Program-made: the position numbers and the translations under genes
Part shown: in pieces, positions 17,384 through 25,400 of the stretch
Numbering within the stretch: position 1 is the first letter of the stretch
Layout of the letters: each line of letters starts with the position of its first letter
Notes under the pieces: model-generated
What the model was told of the DNA's origin: nothing
Seen by the model: the letters and a program-made list of their open reading frames with translations, nothing else
Databases searched by the model: none
Source: Winogradskyella undariae
GTDB lineage: Bacteria; Bacteroidota; Bacteroidia; Flavobacteriales; Flavobacteriaceae
Assembly (NCBI RefSeq): GCF_013285155.1
Contig: NZ_JABTEL010000009.1
Location: 62,001-126,000 of the forward strand
Length of the DNA: 64,000 nucleotides
Reading direction: 5' to 3'

Positions 17384-17420
17384 AAAAAAGGCATTCTTAA
17401 AATTAAGAATGCCTTTTTTT
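17384..17420 (-). terminator. Strong rho-independent terminator of gene 17442-18056
   Basis: A perfect stem AAGGCATTCTTA against TAAGAATGCCTT with a four-base loop, flanked by A and T runs. It lies directly after the stop codon of paralogue 3. Confidence 0.85.
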
Positions 17421-17441
17421 ATCTGTTTTTTTTAATTGAAT

Positions 17442-18056
17442 TTATAATGGAATATGTCCTACAATATTACCATCTTTTACAATAAAAAATGAATTTGTTA
17501 TTGGTGCGTTACCAAAACTATCATCTCCCCAAGTATGATTGTGTAAAAAAGCAAACTTATTAATGGTATCTTCATCTGCTTGTCTTGAAATAATAGTCAT
17601 ACAAGTTCTTCTTGGAATAGATACTAATAATTCTTCAGCGTCTAACATGGTATGTGCTTTTAACATATGGGTTCTAGAAAGAATGGTTTCACTAGAAAAA
17701 TCGTTTCCGTTAGCACCAACGGCTTTATTATCTAAAGCTTCAACAAATGTTAATCCTGGATCACATTTTTCTAAATTGGTGAAGGCTTCTTGCGTAATTT
17801 GTTTAGCATCCATAGTCTCTAGGTGCTTTTTAGTTAAAAACACAAAGTTATCAGGTGTATCCATACCATATCCTATAACGACTTCAGCGCCATCTTCAGA
17901 TGGTATTAAAGTAGAGCTTAAAGCTCCTGCTTTTAATCCAACCCAGTCGCCAGGTTTTAAAATAGGATAAATCTTTTTATCGCTATTCTCTGTTTGTTCT
18001 ACTATTTTAGCTATTTCTTCAGGTGTTTTTTCTGGGCCATGAATGGTATTACTCAT
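17442..18056 (-). CDS. Paralogue family A protein 3
   Basis: 204 residues. Domains and motifs as in the neighbouring paralogue: EKTPEEIAKIVEQTENSDK helix, ILKPGDWVGLKAGAL, DTPDNFVFLT, FSSETILSRTHMLKAH, ELLVSIPRR and final GHIPL. The SIPRR/SVPRR segment before a hydrophobic strand is the best preserved part of the family. Single-gene unit between its own promoter and terminator. No signal peptide. Codon and base use match its neighbours, suggesting local duplication. Function unknown. Confidence 0.8.
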   Translation of the reverse strand: MSNTIHGPEKTPEEIAKIVEQTENSDKKIYPILKPGDWVGLKAGALSSTLIPSEDGAEVVIGYGMDTPDNFVFLTKKHLETMDAKQITQEAFTNLEKCDPGLTFVEALDNKAVGANGNDFSSETILSRTHMLKAHTMLDAEELLVSIPRRTCMTIISRQADEDTINKFAFLHNHTWGDDSFGNAPITNSFFIVKDGNIVGHIPL

Positions 18057-18081
18057 AAGATTATATGTTTTTTATTTATTT

Positions 18082-18129
18082 CAAAATTAGAGATACATCT
18101 CAGTTTTTTTATCACGGTATTCAGCTATT
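18082..18129 (-). promoter_or_regulatory. Island promoter 6: operator plus -7 box
   Basis: Minus strand: operator AATAGCTGAATACCGTGATA (18129-18110), 20-nt spacer, -7 box TAATTTTG (18089-18082), ATG at 18056. It differs from promoter 5 at one operator base, consistent with duplication of gene and promoter together. Confidence 0.78.
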
Positions 18130-18177
18130 ATGAAATATAATGGTTTGTCTAAACAGTGATTTTTTTTACTTTTTCAT

Positions 18178-18220
18178 AAAAAAAGAAAAGGTGCTCTTGT
18201 TGATAAGAACACCTTTATTA
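18178..18220 (-). terminator. Probable terminator of gene 18256-18957
   Basis: On the minus strand AAAGGTGTTCTT pairs imperfectly with AAGAGCACCTTTT around a six-base loop, followed by T-rich sequence. It lies about 35 nt after the stop at 18256. Confidence 0.7.
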
Positions 18221-18255
18221 TTTGTGATAATTAGCCTGTTTTAAACTGAAGTTCT

Positions 18256-18957
18256 TTACGGACAATCTAGTAACTCTATTAAAAACAGACCGTCTTGATT
18301 TTTTATAATTGCGATACTACGTGTTATACCTATGCCTTTAAAAATGTATTTATTGTCTTTCTTTTCTATAAACTCAGGCATTAAAATAAAATTTCCTTTT
18401 GAAGTGATATCAATATTAGGATTATGGACTGGTAGTTGCTGGTAGACTTCATGCAATGTCATATGTTTATATAGGTAAGTATTCTCAAAACAATCATTAA
18501 AATCTGTATAGGTATGAATTATATGGTCATAGGTTGCTATCTCTTCTTCAATTTCAAATGGCTTGTCGTTAAATTTTTCAATTCTCTTATCCGTTGTTTT
18601 ATGTATTATTTTTCCTTTAAAATTTGGAATCATAATACCATCGTAAATAGACTCTAATTGGGGTCTAAATGTTGTCAAGTCTGAACTATGAATAAATCCA
18701 GAACAGACTTGATTTTTTACTTTAATAAAATCCCCTTGAAGTTGAAACCCTTCGCTAATGTGTATAGATTGTTTTGTTTCAAGAATGTGCTCTGCAACAA
18801 TTTTCTCTCCAACTGAAATGCGCTTTATTAATTTTGAATCTAACGCAGGTTTTTCATAAAGTTGAGCGCCAAAAACATTGATGACAAAGAACGTGTTTTT
18901 GTCACTTTTTTCTTTTGAAGAATTACCCGTTGCCATTTCTAGACCTGCGCTTTTCAT
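18256..18957 (-). CDS. Bacterial SH3-like domain protein
   Basis: 233 residues, or 226 if the ATG at 18936 (MATGNSS) is used. Residues 22-95 have the SH3b pattern: FFVINVFGAQLYEKPALDSKLIK (abbreviated), SVGEKIVAEHIL, then FIKVKNQVCSGFIHSSDL, where a final Gly-hydrophobic-hydrophobic strand closes the barrel. The remainder (to 233) is unrecognised. There is no Sec signal, so it would be cytoplasmic, unusual for SH3b proteins, which often bind the cell wall. It starts 87 nt after paralogue 4 and has no operator of its own, so it probably shares promoter 7. Confidence 0.65.
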   Translation of the reverse strand: MKSAGLEMATGNSSKEKSDKNTFFVINVFGAQLYEKPALDSKLIKRISVGEKIVAEHILETKQSIHISEGFQLQGDFIKVKNQVCSGFIHSSDLTTFRPQLESIYDGIMIPNFKGKIIHKTTDKRIEKFNDKPFEIEEEIATYDHIIHTYTDFNDCFENTYLYKHMTLHEVYQQLPVHNPNIDITSKGNFILMPEFIEKKDNKYIFKGIGITRSIAIIKNQDGLFLIELLDCP

Positions 18958-19044
18958 TGTTTCAGTGTTTTGGATTGAAGCCTTTTTTATAATTATTTTT
19001 TATGAATAAAAGCCGTTACTAAATTTACAACATAGCGTTTAGAT

Positions 19045-19662
19045 TTATAGATATACGATACCTTCTCTATTACCACTTTTTACGTATAAAAGTATATTAG
19101 CGATATGCGTATTGTCGTTAGTTTTATCGTTCCAATTATGTCTATGCACGTATAAAAACATATCTAAGAGCTCTTTGTCAGAATCTTTAGGAATAATAAG
19201 TATATTACCACGTCTAGGTATAGATACAAATAATTCTTCTGATTCTAAAAAATCATGAGCCATACGCATCTGTGTATAACTAAGAGCTCTTTCACTAGAA
19301 AATCGAGTACCATTAGAACTCAACACTTTATTATCAAATTCTTTTTCAAAATTAAATGCTTGTTCAAGCTCGTCTAAGTTGTCGCTAGCTTCTTGATATA
19401 AGTTTCTATTCCCAAAGAATTCTTTATGTTTCTTTGATAGATATACCAAACCATTTGGCGTTTCTACGGCATAAGATTTAACAACTAAAGGGATATGATC
19501 ATCATTGTCTTCATAAACTTCTACATTATAGAGCGCTCCATTTTTAACACCTGGCCAACTTGCTGGTTGTAGTACAGGATAAAGTTTATATTCTCCATCT
19601 ACAGCTTTTTGCACGTCTTGGTCTATTTCTGCTAAATATTGTTTTTTTTCTTGATCTGTCAT
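19045..19662 (-). CDS. Paralogue family A protein 4
   Basis: 205 residues, the most diverged copy of the family (YPVLQPASWPGVKNGAL in place of YPILKPGDWVGLKAGAL, and VETPNGLVYLS). The FSSERALSYTQMRMAHDFL and ELFVSIPRRGN segments keep the family pattern; the GHIPL end is changed to GIVYL. It begins its own unit from island promoter 7, the most symmetrical operator in the set, and probably continues into the SH3-like gene. Soluble; function unknown. Confidence 0.78.
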   Translation of the reverse strand: MTDQEKKQYLAEIDQDVQKAVDGEYKLYPVLQPASWPGVKNGALYNVEVYEDNDDHIPLVVKSYAVETPNGLVYLSKKHKEFFGNRNLYQEASDNLDELEQAFNFEKEFDNKVLSSNGTRFSSERALSYTQMRMAHDFLESEELFVSIPRRGNILIIPKDSDKELLDMFLYVHRHNWNDKTNDNTHIANILLYVKSGNREGIVYL

Positions 19663-19691
19663 GAGTATAGTGATGTGTAATTAATTTAATA

Positions 19692-19739
19692 CAAATGTAT
19701 AAGCGTATGTGATAGGTTTTATCACTGTATTCTGTGATA
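19692..19739 (-). promoter_or_regulatory. Island promoter 7: most symmetrical operator plus -7 box
   Basis: Minus strand: operator TATCACAGAATACAGTGATA (19739-19720) with perfect TATCAC/GTGATA arms, 20-nt spacer, -7 box TACATTTG (19699-19692), a full match to TAnnTTTG. It drives 19662 and probably 18957. Confidence 0.8.
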
Positions 19740-19926
19740 TAAAAAACTCGTAAAACTATTATTAATTTCCTTTGTCTATAAAATACATTACTATTCTAAC
19801 AACTTTTAGAGCTAATGATTCACTTAAAGAAGTAAGCTAATGTTATTTTGAGTTATAAAAAAAAAGTATTCTTAGCATTAAAAGCTCCTTTTGATAATAG
19901 AAAATTAGTCTATTATAGGATAAAAA

Positions 19927-20442
19927 TTAATATTTTAAATACATAATATGATTGGGATTACTATGCGTCTCAGATATTTTGAAATCATAAGCGCCGGCAA
20001 TTTTAAAATTCATTTTTTGATAAAAATGTAAGGCCTTTTGGTTTTCTGTCCATACGGCAAGCCAAATGCCATTTTGTTTATTTTTTATAGATAATTCGAT
20101 ATTAAAATTAAATAGTTGAGCACCTAATTTTTTGCCCTGAAACGATTCTAAAATATACAATCTATCAAACTTAGAAATATTAATATCTGCTATGTTTTTG
20201 TTGGTCGTGTGCAATTCTATTTTAGAAAATCCAGCAATAACTCCATCGCAATATATAAGATGATAATGTACATTGGAATTATCGAATTCTTTTAGAATGG
20301 CTGCTTTATTATACGTTCTAGAAATATAATCCTGTATATCTTCTTTAGAAGCACTATGTCCATGAGATTCTAAAAACGTTTGTTTTCCTATTTCTACAAT
20401 GAGTTCGGAATGTGTTGTGTTTGCTTTTGTAATTTCAACCAT
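19927..20442 (-). CDS. GNAT family N-acetyltransferase
   Basis: 171 residues with the full GNAT layout: the N-terminal VEITKANTTHSELIVEIGKQTF strand/helix (abbreviated), a DGVIAGFSKIEL strand, the acetyl-CoA motif A (RLYILESFQGKKLGAQLFNF, with Q-x-K-x-x-G-x pyrophosphate loop), and motif B (IWLAVWTENQKALHFYQKMNF). It resembles PaiA/RimI-type enzymes that acetylate polyamines or small amines. No island operator precedes it, and neighbouring repeats and a decayed gene suggest a patch of foreign or relaxed sequence. Substrate unknown. Confidence 0.85.
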   Translation of the reverse strand: MVEITKANTTHSELIVEIGKQTFLESHGHSASKEDIQDYISRTYNKAAILKEFDNSNVHYHLIYCDGVIAGFSKIELHTTNKNIADINISKFDRLYILESFQGKKLGAQLFNFNIELSIKNKQNGIWLAVWTENQKALHFYQKMNFKIAGAYDFKISETHSNPNHIMYLKY

Positions 20443-20489
20443 TTCAATTCGTTTTATCTTTTATTCTTTATTAATTGAACTTAATAGAT

Positions 20490-20527
20490 AAAGAAAGGTA
20501 TTCTAGTGGATAAGCATACCTTTTTTA
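20490..20527 (-). terminator. Probable terminator
   Basis: On the minus strand AAGGTATGCTTATCC and CTAGAATACCTT form a stem (GGTAT/ATACC core) with flanking A and T runs. It lies between the decayed SIMPL gene (ending 20549) and the GNAT gene. Confidence 0.55.
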
Positions 20528-20548
20528 ACATATAAATCGAGTAGGGGA

Positions 20549-20987
20549 TTAGTCTACTTTATAAACCAATTTCATAGTAATTGAAGCTGTTTTTTTTCTA
20601 TTAGCAGTATTAAAAGTTCCTCCTCAAAAATAATCTTCTCCTGAATTTTGACCTGTAATTTGAAAGATTTCCATTTTAGCAGATTCTAAAGTGCTTAAAT
20701 TACCACCTGAAAATTTAGCTATATTTTCGGCACGTAATCTGGCATCTTCTGTAGCTTTAGAGATCATTTCAATCTTGAGATCGGCAAGTTTGGTGTAGTA
20801 ATATCTTGGTGCTTGCGAATAAAACTGAACGCCTTGATTTAATAATTCTGTAATTTCTCGAGATACTTTTTCTATTTTATCGACTTCTTTAGATTCTATT
20901 TCTACAGACTGTGTATGCTTTTCCTAAGAAAATTGAAGATGCAACGATTGCTATTCCAAAAATAATTGCATTTGTATACTGTTTCAT
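20549..20987 (-). pseudogene. Decayed SIMPL-domain (DUF541) gene
   Basis: The minus strand from 20987 reads MKQYTNAIIFGIAIVASSIF (signal-anchor as in flavobacterial SIMPL proteins). It then shifts frame at about 20910 (GKAYT|QSVEIESKEVDKIEK) into the C-terminal half of a SIMPL protein, which continues through GVQFYSQAPRYYYTKLADLK and QNSGEDYF to a TGA where intact relatives have Trp (DYSWGGTF), and ends ITMKLVYKVD. About 80 codons of the middle appear deleted and the reading frame is lost. An intact copy would be ~230 residues and periplasmic. The expected intact form is recalled from the family. Confidence 0.8.
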
Positions 20988-21049
20988 AATATGTAATATT
21001 TTTTTATTTTGATGTTCTAAAACCTTTATTTAAATGTGGTCTTCATATT

Positions 21050-21535
21050 TTATTCATTTAATAACTTCTCTTCTGTCATTATTTTTTTTGCTATTTCGGT
21101 TTGTTTATTTCCATGATGCATTGTACCGGGTAGCATAATTATTCGTTTCTTAATTTTTCCGTTTACGTCTTTAAAAAGGACTTCAAATCGAGAACGCGTT
21201 ATTCCTAATATTGCTTTTTTTAATTTGATACTTTTAATATCTTTTCTTTCGATTATTGGTGTTGTAGAATTATTAATGCTTGTAAATATTCCATACATAA
21301 GAAATAAACTAATTATTGAATAAAATATTGATATCGGAACTTGACCTGTTTGAAAGCTATCAAATGCTGAATAAAGTAAGAAAGCAGAAATTCCTCCATA
21401 AATTATTAAAACTCGAGTTATGCTTTTTCCAACAGCCACCTTTGCTACATTTCCAATAATTCCATCTCTTGTGAGTATAATTTTATCTGGTAAAATATGA
21501 CAAAATCCTGTTTTAGTTTTAAATTGTTTTTCCAT
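21050..21535 (-). CDS. Conserved two-helix membrane protein (Bacteroidota family, possible PH-like)
   Basis: 161 residues. Two transmembrane helices (about 42-58 and 67-86) separate an N-terminal FKTKTGFCHILPDKIILT strand set from a basic C-terminal half (RSRFEVLFKDVNGKIKKRIIMLPG). The halves on either side of a hairpin membrane anchor resemble bacterial PH-like domains. Similar proteins in flavobacteria are, from memory, often mislabelled as phosphoribosylaminoimidazolesuccinocarboxamide synthase; nothing here supports enzymatic activity. It is the last gene of the probable unit from 27433, 24 nt after its neighbour. Confidence 0.75.
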   Translation of the reverse strand: MEKQFKTKTGFCHILPDKIILTRDGIIGNVAKVAVGKSITRVLIIYGGISAFLLYSAFDSFQTGQVPISIFYSIISLFLMYGIFTSINNSTTPIIERKDIKSIKLKKAILGITRSRFEVLFKDVNGKIKKRIIMLPGTMHHGNKQTEIAKKIMTEEKLLNE

Positions 21536-21559
21536 TAACTTTCTATTCGTTTCTAAATC

Positions 21560-21883
21560 CTACGCTTCAATTTTTAGTTCTGTAAGATGAATTGTTTTGT
21601 CATCTGTAAATTGATAACTTCCTTTGCCCGAAACTTGTTTCGTTAAAATGCTAACATCATCTCCATAAGAAATACCAGAATTTACATCGCATATAAATTT
21701 GGCATTTTTAAAAGTGAAAGATTTATTATTAACTTCAACAGAAATGTTGATTGGTTCTAAAGTAAGATCCCAATAACTGGAAGCTTCATTTCCAAAATCT
21801 AGATAGACTAATAAATTGCTCCAGGTTTTATGATGATTTATAATTTGTGTGGTTAATTGGTTTTGTATGGTTTCGGTTGTCAT
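21560..21883 (-). CDS. Small hypothetical protein
   Basis: 107 residues, beta-rich (NISVEVNNKSFTFKNAKFIC, then GISYGDDVSIL, then KGSYQFTDDKTIHLTELKI). No signal peptide. It follows the 137-residue gene by 11 nt and is probably cotranscribed from the DUF4132 promoter. Family unknown. Confidence 0.7.
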   Translation of the reverse strand: MTTETIQNQLTTQIINHHKTWSNLLVYLDFGNEASSYWDLTLEPINISVEVNNKSFTFKNAKFICDVNSGISYGDDVSILTKQVSGKGSYQFTDDKTIHLTELKIEA

Positions 21884-21894
21884 GAATTATAGAT

Positions 21895-22308
21895 CTACCA
21901 ATACGTACCGACTAGAAACGTCATTCTTATGAATGCAATGATACTTTCTGAAGTCAGTTCTAGCGGTGCTTTTAAATCGGTAATTTCATCATCGTCTACA
22001 AAAACAACAAATAATCCGTCTTTAAAAGCTAACAATACATTGTCTATTGCCTTTTCTAAATTTGCTAAATCGGTATTAGCTAATTCGCCAAATTCTACTT
22101 TACCTGTTTGGGCTTTGTCTTGTATTTCGGCAGGACTAAGGAAACCAATGACATTAACTTCTGTTCGTTTTTTATTAAAGGCTTCCACTTGATTTTTTAC
22201 ACAACCAATTAATAAATCTTCTAAATTTTTCGGGTTTTCTTCTAGTGTAAAAGGGACTTGTTTTACCTTTTTTTTACCTAATCTTTTTAGTTGTAATGTT
22301 AGTTCCAT
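21895..22308 (-). CDS. DUF4132-associated small protein
   Basis: 137 residues: an N-terminal basic strand (MELTLQLKRLGKKKVKQVPF), a helix (LIGCVKNQVEAFNKKR), a Gly-turn (FLSPAEIQDKAQTGKVEFGE), then LLAFKDGLFVVFVDDDEIT and RMTFLVGTYW. I recall close relatives sitting next to DUF4132 genes in unrelated bacteria, so it is likely a functional partner of the 1668-residue protein just upstream. A 95-bp repeat element fills the gap between them. No enzyme motif seen. Confidence 0.72.
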   Translation of the reverse strand: MELTLQLKRLGKKKVKQVPFTLEENPKNLEDLLIGCVKNQVEAFNKKRTEVNVIGFLSPAEIQDKAQTGKVEFGELANTDLANLEKAIDNVLLAFKDGLFVVFVDDDEITDLKAPLELTSESIIAFIRMTFLVGTYW

Positions 22309-22326
22309 TTGAATACGGATTTTTTT

Positions 22327-22421
22327 GCGTTAGGGATTGCCGTGGAAAGCCCACAGTGCGCTAGCACGCGGACTTGCAACATAAAGCCCGACCTCGCCTA
22401 AGCGAGGTAACGCCCTAATGC
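22327..22421 (+). repeat. Interspersed palindromic repeat, copy 1
   Basis: A GC-richer 95-bp element bounded by GCGTTAGGG and CCCTAATGC (near-perfect inverted ends). It contains an inner hairpin ACCTCGC-CTAA-GCGAGGT (22391-22408) and the segment AAAGCCCGACC, then GGTAACGCCC. A related copy with the same ends lies at 57919-58002. This is a common Bacteroidota intergenic repeat type. It interrupts the probable 27433-21050 unit. Confidence 0.7.
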
Positions 22422-22426
22422 TTGTA

Positions 22427-25400
22427 TTAACTATTAATTTGTGCCAAAATGGTTGGATCTTGGATTTTATTGTCTTCTGAAAGTAATTTCATTTTAGAAA
22501 TAATTTCTGCCGATTTTGGATCTTCATCTACGAAAGGCAAGAACATACGACCGCGATGCTGACTATGTACCGGAATGATGGATAATGCCAATCCGTTTTT
22601 GCTAACCTGTCCGCTTCCTAAATGAATGCTGTATTCGCCAAGTTTTCCTTTAATAAACAGGTGACGTTCTTTAACGGTAATGTTTTTAAGTTTGAATAAT
22701 CTTGCAGATTCTTCGGCCAAGGCAGCACGCATTTGCATGGTACTATGACTTGCTTCTGGATCTACACCACCAACATGCGCAACACTGACCACAAGATCTA
22801 CGTCTCGCATAATTTCGCTAAAAACTACGGATGGGATCTCTGTAAGCGGAATTTTTTTGTAAGTATCTATGGAATGGAAACAGACATCTTCTAGTGTTGG
22901 TGCTTCGGCTTCAGACGGCGAATACCAATCTGCCATGGCGTACATGGTTGCTATAAAACCACGTTTATGATATACTTTTTGTAAGCCTTCTTCCATACTT
23001 ACCGTCCAACCGCGAGTTCTTAAAAGTGCTACGGTTTTTTTAGGCTGAATTTGGTGTCCTTGGTAACGTTCGGAACGTGTGCTGTGTTCGCGTTCATCAT
23101 CGGTAATTAAATACAGCTCTCTAAACACTTGTTTAAAGGGTTGTACTAAGCGTTCTGCAAACAGGTGTTTTTGATACAGATCCCATTCTACATTTTTGTA
23201 CAAGTGAGATGGATGCGCTATAAGTAATACGTCGTCTTCTGCTAATTGGTGTGTTTTTCCGGTAGCATCTGTTAAAATACCTTTTTTGTAAAACCCTGAA
23301 ATTTCTTTTTCTGGAACGTACATAACCAAATTGCTCAACATCACTTTAACGATAGGATGTTGCATCATATTATGAATTTCTTGTGCTGTAAATTCATCTT
23401 CGTTTACCATTGCGTTTTCTAATGATAAACGTGTTCTGCTATATTGTCTAGACAAGTATGTTTTGTTTTCTTTTAAAGCAATAACTTGTTTGTCTTTTCG
23501 CAATTTAGCAGGGATGTTTTTTAATGATTTTCCGGCTTTAGTGACTTTAAAATCTGTTTTACCAAGGTCATTAATTATTAATTCTATCTCTGTTTCTTCT
23601 ATGGTAATTACGGCATTTTCCATGATTTTTTGGGTAGCTTTCGCTTCCATTGCCCAACTGAAACGCACACGGTCTTGGTAACCTGCGGTTCTTGATAAAT
23701 TATCTAAACCAATTTCTACAGCGGTAGCTTCACTTTCTTGGCGTTGCGCCCCAAACTGTTTGCTTTCTTTTAAGAAATCTTGCAACAGGTTGTATCGCTT
23801 TAATAAATCTTTTTCTGGTATGGTTTTACTTAACGGAATTAAACCTAATGCACGTACGTAATCTTTATCGCGTTTGTCTTTGATTTTCTTTAGCGTTTCG
23901 GTGATTTTTACTTCGCCTAGCATGACGCTAGAATAGAGTTTTACTTGTCTATGTCCGTTTCCATCGGTAATATATTTGGCCGCATCGTGTAATAATTTCC
24001 AATTGGTTTTCCCAATAGTTTTGTACACCTTATTAAACCAATCGACATCTATAGCACCAAGGGCAAAATCACTTTTTGGAATGTTAGAATAACGCGAAAT
24101 AATGGTTTCTTTTTCAGAATTCATATAATCTGAAGCGTGTGCCTGAAACCACCAGACTGCATCTTCAAGTTTTTCTAACCCTAAATATTCACCAATTACA
24201 CCAGTCCATTGTGTGGCATAACACGCTAATTCTATTAATCGTTTTTTAGTGACTTTAGAAGCATCTGCACGTGCCGCAAAATCGGCATAACTTTCAGTAT
24301 CTTTAAAAATCGATTTTTTTAGAAGACCACTAAATATTGTTTTTTTACTATCGCCGTAATAGCTATAACCACGTTCAAAATTATCTTTTCCTAAACGTTC
24401 TAAAATTCTAAAGACATAATCTACACCTTCTATGCTGTGAATACCATTCATGTATCCTGTGGCAGTGGTTTCTAAATCGCCACGTTCTAATTCTGTTTCT
24501 AATAAATTGGTTTTTAAAGGTGCTAATACGTGTTTAGGCACGCAATCTCTTTCTATCCATTTATAATTCATTCTGTAATTAAAACCACCGTCCATAATGA
24601 CCATTAACTCACGAGAATTTAAGGCTTGAAAAAGGATGTCATCATCATTAATTAAGCCTTTTTTGTAAAGTCTTAATGTAACAGCAATACTTGGATATGG
24701 AACTATTCCTGGTCTACTGAATTGTTTTGTAATTACCTTTACATCGTCAGTTGTATTAGGATAAGCTATATCTTGAGCTACTAAATAGATATAAGTTCCC
24801 CAATATTTTTGAAGTTGTGCTTCTGTGAGAAGCTCTAAATTATTCATACTTAAACTTGGTACAAGTGGTAAAATAACATTTGTCCAGTTAAACGTTTTTT
24901 TATTATAGCGATAATTAGAGGTTTGATACTGTATTGCTTTGAGGTTTTTAGGAAAATTAGCAATCATATCTTCCATTATATCTAGCTTAAAATTAGCTAT
25001 AATTCTTTCTTCTGCATAGACATTAAACAGACGTATTAAAATTTTGTTATAGGCATCAGATTTTGAATTGTACCGATCTTCTTTATCTAATTTTAAGCCA
25101 CTTAAATCTGGATAATACTGTCTAGCAAAAGGCTCAAAATCTTTATAATCTCCAAATGGGTTATTATGATTCTTAATGTAACGAATTGCAGCATACATTT
25201 CAAAATCATTAAGCTTACTTTGCTCGTGCCAAGCGATCCAAATTTTAGCTAAAGGAATGTTATGTAACAGTTCTTCTGGTGTTGCATCATCGCCTAAACT
25301 TTTAATATCACGAATGCCTTTTTCTATGTAAGTTGTTGCTATTTCTCCTTGATATACTTCTGTTTGATATTCGTGATTTCTGTTTTTAGTTACAATATCA

